Below are positions 29,239 to 37,617 of a stretch of DNA of 64,000 nt, piece by piece. The stretch is from Thermoanaerobacterium sp. CMT5567-10. GTDB taxonomy: Bacteria; Bacillota; Thermoanaerobacteria; Thermoanaerobacterales; Thermoanaerobacteraceae. A program made the translations under genes and the position numbers. The notes under the pieces were generated by a model. It had not been told where the DNA came from. It made no database searches and saw only the letters and a list, made by a program, of their open reading frames with translations. Position 1 is the stretch's first letter. Each line of letters starts with the position of its first letter. The stretch covers positions 680,001-744,000 of the forward strand of contig NZ_CP130558.2 in NCBI RefSeq assembly GCF_030534315.2. The letters are read 5' to 3'.

Positions 29239-30411
29239 CTATCTATATGATTTCTTAAGAACCTCAACGACATCTTCATGTGTCATTTCACAAGGATTGG
29301 CTGCGAACAATCCGCCCATGGTTTCACGGGCATTTGTAGCGATTTTATCAAATTCATCCGGTGTGATGCCATAGTCGCTCATTTTGAGATCTGCCACTCC
29401 ACATGCCTTTTGCAAATCCACCAACGCGGTAATGAAATCCTCTGCCCTATTAGCATCTTTGATTCCCATTGCCTTTGCCATAGTAATAAATCTCTCGTCA
29501 CAAGCATGCTTTTCAATAAAGAATTCATAGAATGCCTTTGAAATCATGATAAGCCCTGCACCATGAGGCAAATCCTGATGATATGCACTCATAGCATGCT
29601 CAATGGAATGCTCTGCGGTAGTTACACTGATAGTCATAACTATGCCGGAAAGGGTATTGGCAAAAGCCATGCGTTCTCTCGCTTCCATATCTCCGCCATC
29701 TTTCACCGCTCGTGGAAGATATTTTGCTGTGTTTTCGATTGATGTCAAGGCATACATATCACTCATCAGGTTTGCAAATTTGGAAATATAGCTTTCTGTA
29801 GCATGAAAAAGAGTATCAAAACCTTGATAAGCAGTAAATTTAGGTGGAACTGTCTTCATTAATTCGGGATCAATAATAGAAATCACCGGGAACAAACGGT
29901 CATCACCGCCGAAACCGATTTTTTCATTGGTTTCGTCATTTGTGATGACACCCCATTGGTCCGCTTCTGAACCAGTTCCTGCGGTTGTTGTAATGCAAAC
30001 TACAGGAAGCGGATCATTTGTCAGCGCTTTGCCTTTGCCAGTACCGCCGTTGATATAGTCCCAAATGTCGCCGTCGTTTGTTGCCATTGCCGCCATTGCT
30101 TTGGAAGCGTCCATTACGCTGCCGCCACCAAGGGCAACTATAAAGTCACATCCGTTATCCCTTGCTGTCTTAGCCCCCGCCATAACAGTAGACTTAAGCG
30201 GATTTGCCTGAACCTTATCAAACACAACACTTTCTACACCAGCTTTGGAAAGCTCCTTTAAGGTACGGTCAAGGGAACCATTTTCTCTAGAAGATTTTCC
30301 ATTCGAGATTACTACCATTGCTTTTTTGCCGGGAAGTTTTTGCTCGTGCAGTTCGCTAAGTCTTCCGCAACCAAAAATAAATCTTGTCGGCACATACATA
30401 TTAAAACTCAT
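29239..30411 (-). CDS. Iron-containing alcohol dehydrogenase
   Basis: 390 aa from the ATG at 30411 with GGAGG 7 nt upstream; an ATG two codons earlier is too close to the SD. Nucleotide motif [13 protein letters not shown], metal ligands in [38 protein letters not shown]. First gene behind a MerR-type promoter, so probably induced by aldehydes or other electrophiles and used to reduce them to alcohols. Confidence 0.93.
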   Translation of the reverse strand: MSFNMYVPTRFIFGCGRLSELHEQKLPGKKAMVVISNGKSSRENGSLDRTLKELSKAGVESVVFDKVQANPLKSTVMAGAKTARDNGCDFIVALGGGSVMDASKAMAAMATNDGDIWDYINGGTGKGKALTNDPLPVVCITTTAGTGSEADQWGVITNDETNEKIGFGGDDRLFPVISIIDPELMKTVPPKFTAYQGFDTLFHATESYISKFANLMSDMYALTSIENTAKYLPRAVKDGGDMEARERMAFANTLSGIVMTISVTTAEHSIEHAMSAYHQDLPHGAGLIMISKAFYEFFIEKHACDERFITMAKAMGIKDANRAEDFITALVDLQKACGVADLKMSDYGITPDEFDKIATNARETMGGLFAANPCEMTHEDVVEVLKKSYR

Positions 30412-30474
30412 TTTCATTCCTCCAGTATTCTTTGATCTAGTAAATTTACACATACACCTGTAAGTGTTAATATT

Positions 30475-30505
30475 ATGATAATCCTTTGAGTTAACTCTAA
30501 GTCAA
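30475..30505 (-). promoter_or_regulatory. MerR-type promoter with 19-bp spacer and operator dyad
   Basis: Minus strand: TTGACT, 19-bp spacer, TATCAT; the spacer repeats the CTTAGAG-TTAA-CTCAAAG dyad of 24768-24798 and differs at one base. It drives the alcohol dehydrogenase/AKR/CMD/cupin operon. Confidence 0.8.
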
Positions 30506-30597
30506 GATGTTTTTAAAAATTATTCTGTAATGATTTATATTCATATTTATGTTAATTATTTTTTGTTTTATCCTTTAAACCAAAAAAGAGTGCAATG

Positions 30598-31134
30598 TCA
30601 TTTTAGTGATCTTCCAAAGTCGTAGGCTTTTTGCGGATATTTTGTCCTCTCTGTCATGGAAGGGGAACCACAACCCACTCCTAAAATCATACCCTGATTT
30701 TTGAAGTTTAGATAATTACACAATTTCAAATAATGGTTTTTTAAAAATTCCATTGTTTCATTATCGCTATTCCATGCTGCTGCAATCAGCGCTGTTTTCA
30801 GTCCTTTAGATGTTAATTCTCCGTTGAAGCTGTAGAAACGATCTATTACCATTTTTATCTGCGCCGAAAAACCAAAGTAATACAATGGTGTAACAAATAC
30901 GATCATATCTGAATGTCTAATGTTATCTTTCAACGATTCCATATCGTCTTTCTGAATACACACTCCAGCCATGCCGCAGACGTCACATCCCAGACATGGA
31001 TGCAAATTCGCATGTGCCGCATCAAATACCGTCACCATATGTCCTGCGTCTCTTGCTCCATCAATAAAACGTTCTGCAAGCAGATTTGAAGAACCATGTT
31101 TATGTGGACTTCCTTCAATAACTAAAATTTTCAT
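30598..31134 (-). CDS. NADPH-dependent FMN reductase-like flavoprotein
   Basis: 178 aa flavodoxin-fold protein. Phosphate loop EGSPHKHGSSNLL; cysteines in HPCLGCDVCGMAGVC; flavin contact VTPLYYFGFSAQIKMVIDRF. Intact paralogue of the flavodoxin part of the chimera at 31530. Ends close to the MerR-type promoter region but is probably expressed from its own upstream promoter. Confidence 0.87.
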   Translation of the reverse strand: MKILVIEGSPHKHGSSNLLAERFIDGARDAGHMVTVFDAAHANLHPCLGCDVCGMAGVCIQKDDMESLKDNIRHSDMIVFVTPLYYFGFSAQIKMVIDRFYSFNGELTSKGLKTALIAAAWNSDNETMEFLKNHYLKLCNYLNFKNQGMILGVGCGSPSMTERTKYPQKAYDFGRSLK

Positions 31135-31309
31135 GTTTTATCTCTCCTTTTTTAATGTATTGTGATAATAAAGTTTCAAAAAACAATAACCAGAAGAATA
31201 GCGTTTTATTTGTATCAAGCAAAAAATCCTATTTATGCCATTATATTTTTTGACCTTCGGCAAACGGAACCGAAGGCCTACTCTTTACAATGAGCATGTA
31301 TATGATAAA

Positions 31310-31495
31310 CTACTTTTTTTCTGACAGGAGCTGTCCGCCAACCCCTATGTTTTCTTGCTGATTTTCTTTTATTAACACAATAAATGCTTGTTCTGGTACA
31401 TTCATAATCTTTGATGCTGTTGCAGTAAATTCTTTTACCATCTGGCTTTTCTGTTCTTTATTTAACTTTCCTGCTTCTAAAGTAATTACTGGCAT
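31310..31495 (-). CDS. 4-oxalocrotonate tautomerase-like protein
   Basis: 61 aa with the catalytic Pro as residue 2 (MPVITLEAGKLNKEQK), exposed after methionine removal. Small hexameric tautomerases act on enol/keto compounds; substrate here unknown. AAGGAGG SD. Lies 34 bp after the MerR-flavodoxin gene, so likely cotranscribed. Confidence 0.87.
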   Translation of the reverse strand: MPVITLEAGKLNKEQKSQMVKEFTATASKIMNVPEQAFIVLIKENQQENIGVGGQLLSEKK

Positions 31496-31529
31496 ACCTT
31501 TTCCTCCTTCTTTTACTATTAATTTTTAT

Positions 31530-32207
31530 TTATTGTATAGACTTTCCTAATTCATATGCCTTATTTGGAAAATTAGTCTGTTCAATCACTTCCCTTACTG
31601 GACATCCTGTAGCAAATAACTTTCCTGCATCATCCCAATTCATAAAACGAAGTATGGATTCATAATTTTTCTCAAATGCCTCCATTGTCCAATCATCTGC
31701 ACCATAAGATGTTGCTAAAAACATTGCTTTTTTATTGCCTGCCAACTTTGCGTTATTGGCATGAAAGCGATCGATAACTGCTTTTATCTGTGTTGACATT
31801 CCGAAATAATACAGCGGTGTTACTTTCCATGACGCTATTAATTCATTTGTAATAGGGCCACACTTCTGATCATAAGTGTCAATCTTATAATTTATAATAT
31901 CCAATGTTTCCTGCATTTCGCGCATTTTTTCTTCTATACCAGCTTTTGTTTTAATCAACAAATCTCGTCTAGCATCCTTGGTTGATTCACCTTTTATTGC
32001 AAGCTGGATATATTCACGTATAGTCCCCAATGAAACTCCTGCTTTTTTAAACCTCATGACAAACTCAATCCATTGAATTGACATTTCATCATAATTTCGT
32101 ATGCCAGACTCCGTTCTGGGAACTGGTGGAATAAGACCTCTTCTTTCATAATAGCGTAGATTATCTATTGATATTCCTGTTTTTTCTGATACTTCTTTAA
32201 TTGTCAT
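31530..32207 (-). CDS. MerR-family regulator fused to a truncated flavodoxin-like domain
   Basis: 225 aa. Residues 1-118 are a complete MerR unit (IKEVSEKTGISIDNLRYYER, then the wing and dimerisation helix). From about residue 128 the sequence switches to the C-terminal half of an NADPH-dependent FMN reductase (VTPLYYFGMSTQIKAVIDRF onward), collinear with the intact paralogue at 30598 from its residue 80. The FMN phosphate loop is missing. Position 52 is Arg, not the Cys seen in the MerR at 13226. Either a deletion joined two neighbouring genes or this is a working chimeric regulator. Its SD (AGGA, 10 nt before the ATG) is weak, and a MerR-type promoter lies upstream. Confidence 0.85.
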   Translation of the reverse strand: MTIKEVSEKTGISIDNLRYYERRGLIPPVPRTESGIRNYDEMSIQWIEFVMRFKKAGVSLGTIREYIQLAIKGESTKDARRDLLIKTKAGIEEKMREMQETLDIINYKIDTYDQKCGPITNELIASWKVTPLYYFGMSTQIKAVIDRFHANNAKLAGNKKAMFLATSYGADDWTMEAFEKNYESILRFMNWDDAGKLFATGCPVREVIEQTNFPNKAYELGKSIQ

Positions 32208-32293
32208 CTGTAGTACATCCTAAATAATAATACTACTAGGAAAGTCTTTATTTATTTCAAGGACTTTTATTACTTTTTCTCTGATGTTAAATA

Positions 32294-32324
32294 ATTATAA
32301 ACCTTTAAGTTTACTTCAGGTCAA
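32294..32324 (-). promoter_or_regulatory. MerR-type promoter of the chimeric regulator gene
   Basis: Minus strand: TTGACC, 19-bp spacer, TATAAT; spacer dyad CTGAAG-TAAA-CTTAAAG. Same layout as the two other promoters but a diverged dyad, which suggests autoregulation. The rest of 32208-32551 shows nothing further. Confidence 0.7.
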
Positions 32325-32551
32325 TACTTTATTTTAAAAAAATTTAAGGCAATAGTTTTAATCCTAAATACAGTTTCTAATTCTCTTTGATTGAGTCATA
32401 CAATTAGACAATGTATTTATATCTTAAGGAACCAAATTTTATCTATTAACAAAAACACAAAATCACATTCTAATTTTGCGTTTCAGTATATATTTGCGTA
32501 ATTGTGAACCCCTAGGATAAATCCTTAATCTACGGAAACATAAAACACACA

Positions 32552-32580
32552 TAAAAAAGAGGCTAGATTGCTCTAACCCC
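32552..32580 (-). terminator. Intrinsic terminator after rlmD
   Basis: Minus strand GGGGTTAGA and TCTAGCCTC make a 9-bp stem with a GCAA loop followed by six T. Confidence 0.8.
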
Positions 32581-32591
32581 TTGAAATACTG

Positions 32592-33944
32592 CTATTTCCT
32601 CTCTATCAACACCACCGTCTCCACATGGTATGTGTGAGGGAACATGTCAACGCATTTTACCTTTTCCACTTTGTACTGCCTTTCAGTAAGCATCTTTAAA
32701 TCCCTTACAAGTGATACAGGATTGCAGGATACGTAAATTATCTTTTCTGGGTTTAACTTTATGATGTCCATTACAGCTTTTGGATTTACTCCCGGTCTCG
32801 GAGGATCTAATACAACCACATCTGGCTTTTCGTCTATCTCCCTTATTCTTTGTGCAACATCACCAGCTATAAAATGTATATTGCCAAGCCCATTTAATCG
32901 CGCATTTTCTCGTGCAGCATCAACGGCTTCTTCGACAAGTTCTATGCCTATGACTTTTTTAGCCAATGGTGCCATTATTATTCCTATAGTCCCAGTACCG
33001 CAATACAAGTCAAATAAAACTTTATTAGATATTTCACCTGCAAATTCCCTTGCTATGCTATAGAGTTTCTCAGCGCCTTTTGAATTAGTTTGGAAAAATG
33101 AAAATGCGCTTATCTTAAATTTAAGTCCGAGTATTTCTTCCATTATATAGTCTCTACCGTACAAAACTGTAAGTTTTTCGCACTTAACCGCATCAGAATA
33201 GCTATCATTTACAGTATGCAATATGCCGACAAGTTTGCCATTTAATTTTATGTTTCTAAGCTCATTTACCAGTTTACTAAAATCGTGTTTTATCTGGGAA
33301 GTTGTAACGATATTTATGAGAATTTCACCTGTATTTGCCGCTTTTCTAATGACTAAGTGTCTCAGATAGCCTTCGTGTGTCTTTATATTATGGTGTGGCA
33401 AGCTGTGCTGTTTCGCATACTCCAAAACATTTTTTAAACATGCAATAAAATCGCTGTCAACAATCCTGCAGTCTTCCGTCGTTATAATATCATAATACCT
33501 GCCTTTTACATGAAGTCCCAACTGCATTATGCCATTGTCATCTTTTCCAAACGTGTACTCCATTTTGTTTCTATACGAAAAAACATCAGGACTTCCGACA
33601 ATGCCGAGAAATTCAAAATCTTTTATTCCTGCTTCATCAAGGAGTTTTTTTACATAATCTTCTTTTATTTTCAATTGATCTTCATAATTTATATTTAGAT
33701 ATGCACAGCCGCCACATTTTCCAAAATGATTACATACATCATCAGACTCCATAGGCGATCTCTCTAATACCTTTACAACGTCTGCTTCAATTTTTTCGCC
33801 TTTTATCTTCTTTATTTTCACCTTTACCTTCTGCCCCTTAATGGCACCTCTTACTTTAATAATACTGTCATCTAAATATGATAACCCGTAACCTTCTAAA
33901 TTCATATCATCTATATTAACTATTATTTCTTCGTTTTTCTTCAT
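32592..33944 (-). CDS. rlmD: 23S rRNA (uracil-5-)-methyltransferase, RlmD/RumA family
   Basis: 450 aa. N-terminal TRAM domain (1-60), then a [4Fe-4S] cysteine set (CNHFGKCGGCAYLN) and a Rossmann methyltransferase domain with SAM motif DLYCGTGTIGI, DPPRPGVNP and the catalytic cysteine in VSCNPVSLVRDL. Methylates U747/U1939-type positions in 23S rRNA; Firmicute enzymes (RlmCD) may do both. GGGGA SD 8 nt upstream. Confidence 0.93.
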   Translation of the reverse strand: MKKNEEIIVNIDDMNLEGYGLSYLDDSIIKVRGAIKGQKVKVKIKKIKGEKIEADVVKVLERSPMESDDVCNHFGKCGGCAYLNINYEDQLKIKEDYVKKLLDEAGIKDFEFLGIVGSPDVFSYRNKMEYTFGKDDNGIMQLGLHVKGRYYDIITTEDCRIVDSDFIACLKNVLEYAKQHSLPHHNIKTHEGYLRHLVIRKAANTGEILINIVTTSQIKHDFSKLVNELRNIKLNGKLVGILHTVNDSYSDAVKCEKLTVLYGRDYIMEEILGLKFKISAFSFFQTNSKGAEKLYSIAREFAGEISNKVLFDLYCGTGTIGIIMAPLAKKVIGIELVEEAVDAARENARLNGLGNIHFIAGDVAQRIREIDEKPDVVVLDPPRPGVNPKAVMDIIKLNPEKIIYVSCNPVSLVRDLKMLTERQYKVEKVKCVDMFPHTYHVETVVLIERK

Positions 33945-34019
33945 GTCTCATTTCCCCTAAACTTTGATATACAATATATATACCATACATGTGTAAATAC
34001 GTCAAAATATTTTCGATGA

Positions 34020-34159
34020 GGCATATTATCACACAAATATATATTTATGAACATTATATATTGAAAACATTAAATGAAGTAATACTATGTGGATGTAATG
34101 TACATTGACTGACATATCTACAAAAAATAGATAATAATATATTATCAGTGATTAATTTT
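34020..34159 (+). repeat. Collapsed cotJ operon copy A (constant flank)
   Basis: About 140 bp nearly identical to 36976-37114. It begins like the sequence just upstream of cotJA (38055-38112), jumps to a sequence like the cotJC start (gtaatactatgtggatgtaa versus gtgatactatgtgggtgtat) and then to one like cotJC codons near 38750 (acattgactgacatatctac). It looks like an internally deleted copy of the cotJ operon. Confidence 0.75.
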
Positions 34160-34169
34160 AAAAAAATAG

Positions 34170-34189
34170 AGCACTCAGCGAAGAGTGCT
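34170..34189 (-). terminator. Terminator overlapping the hicB1 stop
   Basis: Minus strand GCACTC and GAGTGC around a 6-nt loop, followed by T-rich sequence; touches the hicB1 stop codon. Confidence 0.55.
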
Positions 34190-34599
34190 TATTGCTTATA
34201 TTCTCTAATCCCCAATTTTTCTTTAAGAGCTTCTTGAAGTACCTGTGAAAAGTTTATTTTACTTCTTTCGGCCACACTGTTAAGCCATGATGGTATTGTC
34301 AGTGTTTTCTTTACATAAACAGTTTTAATACCACTTCTATAGTATGGCATCCATACTTCTATTGGAACAACAATTTGATTATCTTCTAATTTTACCTTCG
34401 AAATAGGAGTTGGTTCTGGTATAACATCTCCATCATCTTCCATGCCTGCAATATGAAGTGCCATCGCTTCTTTTGCATTTTTTATAGCTTCTTCATCATT
34501 GTCTCCACATGTAAAACAGCCAGGTAAATCTGGAAAACTGACAGAAATGCCGTCAGATGCATAATCAAATATAGCAGGATATATATATGTTTCTTTCAT
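34189..34599 (-). CDS. hicB: HicB-family antitoxin (module 1)
   Basis: 136 aa. The N-terminal HicB fold (YIYPAIFDYASDGISVSFPD, PGCFTCGDNDEEAIKNAKEA) resembles a degenerate RNase H/dsRBD-like domain that caps HicA. The C-terminal ribbon-helix-helix part (LTIPSWLNSVAERSKINFSQ) should bind the operator. AGGAGG SD. Its usual partner lies 1.9 kb upstream at 36519 because an IS110 element sits between them. About half identical to HicB2 by eye. Confidence 0.9.
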   Translation of the reverse strand: MKETYIYPAIFDYASDGISVSFPDLPGCFTCGDNDEEAIKNAKEAMALHIAGMEDDGDVIPEPTPISKVKLEDNQIVVPIEVWMPYYRSGIKTVYVKKTLTIPSWLNSVAERSKINFSQVLQEALKEKLGIREYKQ

Positions 34600-34829
34600 C
34601 TAAATACCTCCTCGTATAATTATTTTTGTAGACAATAAATTTGTCTCACATCTTAAAATTTAATAAAGCACATTGATAATTGGAAATTACCTCTTTTTCT
34701 TTAAAACATTATTTTGAAATCACATCTATTGCCATGTATCTAAAATATCAAATTAAGTACATGGCACAGGCCGCCACATCTTTTATTTTACGGCCTTTAT
34801 GTTTACTTTTGAGATAACTTGTAGCATTA

Positions 34830-35060
34830 TTATACTGTAAAGTTAATATGGGACAGGCTTTTGTCCTCCATGCGGTTTTTCCGCTCTTTAAAGTATGGTC
34901 CCTACACCAGATTTGCCTTTTCTCACGCGAAATCTGCTTTGTCGTATATAAACCCCTGGCAGCAGAGGATTCAGGTTTATATACTAATAGCTAATTGCGA
35001 GGTTGCTACATAATCTGGTCGCTAGGTTATCTCAAATTAACTTTCAATCTACACCATTAC
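34830..35060 (+). ncRNA. Candidate IS110 bridge RNA region
   Basis: The leader before the transposase contains several hairpins in series: GGGACAGG/GTCCTC, GCGG-TTTTT-CCGC, AGATTT/AAATCT and a perfect 11-bp outer stem GTATATAAACC (34944-34954) with GGTTTATATAC (34974-34984) closing an internal loop. IS110 elements are known to encode a bridge RNA here that pairs with donor and target DNA. Assignment is from position and foldability; loops were not matched to the target. Confidence 0.5.
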
Positions 35061-35083
35061 CTTTGAAAGGAGGTGCTATAGCC

Positions 35084-36343
35084 TTGAATAAACTTTTCGT
35101 AGGCATGGATATAAGCTTGGATGATGTCAAGGTTCATATTCTAGACCAAGACGGTAATGATGCTTGCTCTCGTTTTTCTGTAGATAATAATCCTTCTGGT
35201 TGCAATATTTTAGTGTCTCATATCTTGGATTGTTGTAATAAATACAACGTTCAGAAGGTTTTTATTGGTCTAGAATCTACTTCAGTCTATGGTTGGCATA
35301 TTCAGTATTATTTAGCTGACCATGCTTCCTTGAAGCCTTTTAATCCTTCTGTAACTACTTTTAATGCTAATACTGTCAAGGCTTTTAAAAAGTCTCTTGG
35401 CGATTTGCCTAAGAATGACTGGGTTGATGCTTTTGTTATTGCTGAAAAATTAAGGTTTGGAAGGCTTCCTAAATCTTGTCCTGTAGATTTTAGATATCTT
35501 GCTCTCCAAAGGCTTACCCGCCATCGCTTTCACATTGTTGATAGTATTGTCAGGGAGAAAAATTATTTCCTAAGTAATCTGTTTCTTAAATTTAGTGGCT
35601 TATGTCAGATTAAAGTTTTTAGTAATAATTTTGGTGCGGCTGCTACTGAAATATTTAATGAGTTTTTAACTCTTGATGATATTGCGGCTCGACCGCTTGA
35701 AGATCTTATTGCCTTTTTAGTTGATAAAGGCAGAGACCATTTTAATGACCCTAATGCTACGGCTAAATTACTCCAAGATGCTGTACGCAAATCTTATAGA
35801 ATCAACGCTAATGTAAATGATTCTTTGAATTTTGTTATCAAGTCTTGTCTTGATAATATACAGTATCTTGAAAAGCAGAAGAAAGCTTCTGAAAAGACCA
35901 TTGCCAATGAAGTCAAAGGATTTAAGAATCAATTTCTTTGTCTTACTTCAGTAAATGGCATTGGTCCAACTATAGCAGCTGGCCTAATATCTGAGATAGG
36001 CGGAATATCAAGGTTTGATAATGATAATGCCCTTGCAAAGTTTTCCGGCATATATTGGTCAGAATACCAGTCTGCGGATTTTAAAGCGGAGGACACTTAT
36101 TTAAAACGCACTGGTAATGAATATCTCAGATATTACTTTATTCAAGCAGCCGACCAACTTAGGAAATATTGTCCTGAGTTTTCACAATACTATGCTCGCA
36201 AATTTAATGAAAGTAAAACTCATAAACACAAACGTGCTTTAGTTTTAACGGCACGCAAAGCTGTAAGGTTAGTCTTTGCTCTGCTGCGCGAAGAAAAACT
36301 TTATAAACCACCAGCAATGAAAGGAGATGATTGTAAATACTAA
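35084..36343 (+). CDS. IS110-family transposase (DEDD recombinase)
   Basis: 419 aa from a TTG start at 35084 with AAAGGAGG 10 nt upstream; the frame is open 27 codons further. The N-terminal RuvC-like domain has FVGMDISLDDVKVHI with the first Asp. The C-terminal Tnp20 domain has LTSVNGIGPTIAAGLISEIG, FDNDNALAKFSGI and the TARKAVRLVFALL end, carrying the family's catalytic serine region. No frameshift. Confidence 0.93.
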   Translation: MNKLFVGMDISLDDVKVHILDQDGNDACSRFSVDNNPSGCNILVSHILDCCNKYNVQKVFIGLESTSVYGWHIQYYLADHASLKPFNPSVTTFNANTVKAFKKSLGDLPKNDWVDAFVIAEKLRFGRLPKSCPVDFRYLALQRLTRHRFHIVDSIVREKNYFLSNLFLKFSGLCQIKVFSNNFGAAATEIFNEFLTLDDIAARPLEDLIAFLVDKGRDHFNDPNATAKLLQDAVRKSYRINANVNDSLNFVIKSCLDNIQYLEKQKKASEKTIANEVKGFKNQFLCLTSVNGIGPTIAAGLISEIGGISRFDNDNALAKFSGIYWSEYQSADFKAEDTYLKRTGNEYLRYYFIQAADQLRKYCPEFSQYYARKFNESKTHKHKRALVLTARKAVRLVFALLREEKLYKPPAMKGDDCKY

Positions 36344-36518
36344 CATAATATACTATTTCCATAATTAACATATATTCCCATTGCTGTTTTTAGTAATGGT
36401 TAGCTTTGCTATGCTCTTTTTTAGCTGTTTTTTTAAAAAATTTTTTTAATTTTTTTCAATCATCCCTTGACATATTACCGAAATACTTTTTTGCTTGTTT
36501 CAGGGAGGGAGGCAGAAC

Positions 36519-36716
36519 TCACTCGAGCTTAAGTCCTGCCTGTTCCAAAATACTTTTTGCAGTTTTAAAAGGAATATCCTTTTTAGGATGTGGCACAGTT
36601 ACTTTTCCTTGTTTTACTGGATGTTTAAGTTGATGATGACTTCCATTAATTTTTACTATGTACCAACCATCTTGCTGAAGTATTTTGAGTATCTCCCGGG
36701 ACGAATAACTTTTCAT
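36519..36716 (-). CDS. hicA: HicA-family toxin (module 1)
   Basis: 65 aa dsRBD-like mRNA interferase. SSREILKILQQDGWYIVKIN, then GSHHQLKHP with the catalytic histidine. The last two residues (LE) are additional compared with HicA2, which ends at QAGLK; they may come from the insertion-sequence end. GGGAGGG SD. Separated from hicB1 by the IS110 element. Confidence 0.88.
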   Translation of the reverse strand: MKSYSSREILKILQQDGWYIVKINGSHHQLKHPVKQGKVTVPHPKKDIPFKTAKSILEQAGLKLE

Positions 36717-36738
36717 ATATTACCCTCCCTTAATTAAT

Positions 36739-36766
36739 ATTATAATACGTATTCAATACGTGTCAA
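36739..36766 (-). promoter_or_regulatory. hicA1 promoter with operator palindrome
   Basis: Minus strand TTGACA, 16-bp spacer, TATAAT. A perfect 7-1-7 palindrome ACGTATT-G-AATACGT overlaps the spacer and is the likely HicB1 operator. Confidence 0.75.
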
Positions 36767-36782
36767 TAGATTTTATAAAAAG

Positions 36783-36975
36783 CATTCGAATAGGAGCTGA
36801 ATAATTATTTTATTCAGCGTCCTCTCACACCACCCTACGTACCGTTCGGTATACAGCGGTTCAATATGTATTAGTACTAATGAATATCTTTCCTTAGTTT
36901 CTTTAAGTGCCATTGATAAGTATCTTTGCAAGGATTGGGCTATTACATAGAAAAGTCAAAACAATCTACATATAC
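36783..36975 (-). repeat. Group II intron 3' end (domains V-VI), copy 1
   Basis: Minus strand: GAACCGCTGTATACC-GAAC-GGTACGTAGGGTGGT folds as a domain V-like hairpin, followed by GTGTGAGAGGACG, a domain VI-like stem (CTGAATAAAATAATTATTCA) and the end CTCCTATTCGAAT. One base of the domain V stem (G instead of C) differs from copy 2 and disrupts pairing, so this copy is probably dead. No intron-encoded protein remains. About 90% identical to 37862-38054. Confidence 0.65.
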
Positions 36976-37114
36976 GCATGTTATCACACAAATATATTTT
37001 TATGAACATTATATATTAAAAACATTAAACGAAGTAATACTATGTGGATGTAATGTACATTGACTGACATATCTACAAAAAGTAGATAATAATATATTAT
37101 CAGTGATTAATTTT
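36976..37114 (+). repeat. Collapsed cotJ operon copy B (constant flank)
   Basis: Same 140-bp remnant as at 34020-34159, with a few substitutions. Continuous with the intron fragment on its left, so intron end plus cotJ remnant form one constant block. Confidence 0.75.
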
Positions 37115-37130
37115 GAGCAGAATAAAAAAT

Positions 37131-37154
37131 AAAGCACCCATTTTAGAGTGCTTT
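37131..37154 (-). terminator. Terminator overlapping the hicB2 end
   Basis: Minus strand AAAGCAC and GTGCTTT pair across a 10-nt loop, then T-rich. The hicB2 stop codon is within the hairpin. Confidence 0.6.
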
Positions 37155-37559
37155 ATATCTATCTGTTATTTTTAATTGTTCTTTTAGTGCATATTGAAGT
37201 ACTTGCGAAAAGTTTATATTTGCCTTTTCCGCTGCCTCATTTAACCATCGCGGAATTGTTACTGTTTTATTGACACTTTTATTGGCCATTTCATCACGAA
37301 CAGGAGGCATGTAAACCTCAATAAGATTTACAAAAGCACCTTCAGGAACTTTTATTTTTTCTGGTGCTGTTGGATCTGGAATTATTTCATTATCTTCTTC
37401 CAAATTATATATATAAAGCTCTAAAGCATCCTTAGCCATATACAATGCTTCATCAAGTGTATCACCTTCGGTTATGCATCCTGGCAAATCGGGAAAAGTT
37501 ACAGTATAACCACCGTTTCCGTCAGACTCAAATACAGCCGGAAAAATATATCTATCCAT
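37143..37559 (-). CDS. hicB: HicB-family antitoxin (module 2)
   Basis: 138 aa. YIFPAVFESDGNGGYTVTFP, then DLPGCITEGDTLDEALYMAK; C-terminal ribbon-helix-helix VTIPRWLNEAAEKANINFSQ. GAGGAGG SD. Directly follows hicA2 with a 58-bp gap. Diverged from HicB1 although the DNA flanks of both modules are nearly identical. Confidence 0.92.
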   Translation of the reverse strand: MDRYIFPAVFESDGNGGYTVTFPDLPGCITEGDTLDEALYMAKDALELYIYNLEEDNEIIPDPTAPEKIKVPEGAFVNLIEVYMPPVRDEMANKSVNKTVTIPRWLNEAAEKANINFSQVLQYALKEQLKITDRYKAL

Positions 37560-37617
37560 AACAAAACCTCCTCTTATATTTTTATTTTATATTAACCTTT
37601 TATGCAAGCAGGATCTT

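Larger units (their letters stand above)
34640..36500 (+). mobile_element. IS110-family insertion sequence between hicA1 and hicB1
   Basis: Holds one intact DEDD transposase (35084-36343), a long structured non-coding leader on its left and about 150 bp of non-coding DNA on its right, the usual IS110 layout. Borders are approximate since IS110 ends lack clear inverted repeats. Comparison with the intact hicB2-hicA2 spacing (58 bp) shows that about 1.86 kb was inserted, with the right end within a few bases of the hicA1 stop at 36519. Confidence 0.75.

Noticed and set aside
36406..36737. Plus-strand frames near the right end of the IS110 element
   Set aside because: They read antisense to hicA1 and through poly-T tracts; no SD.
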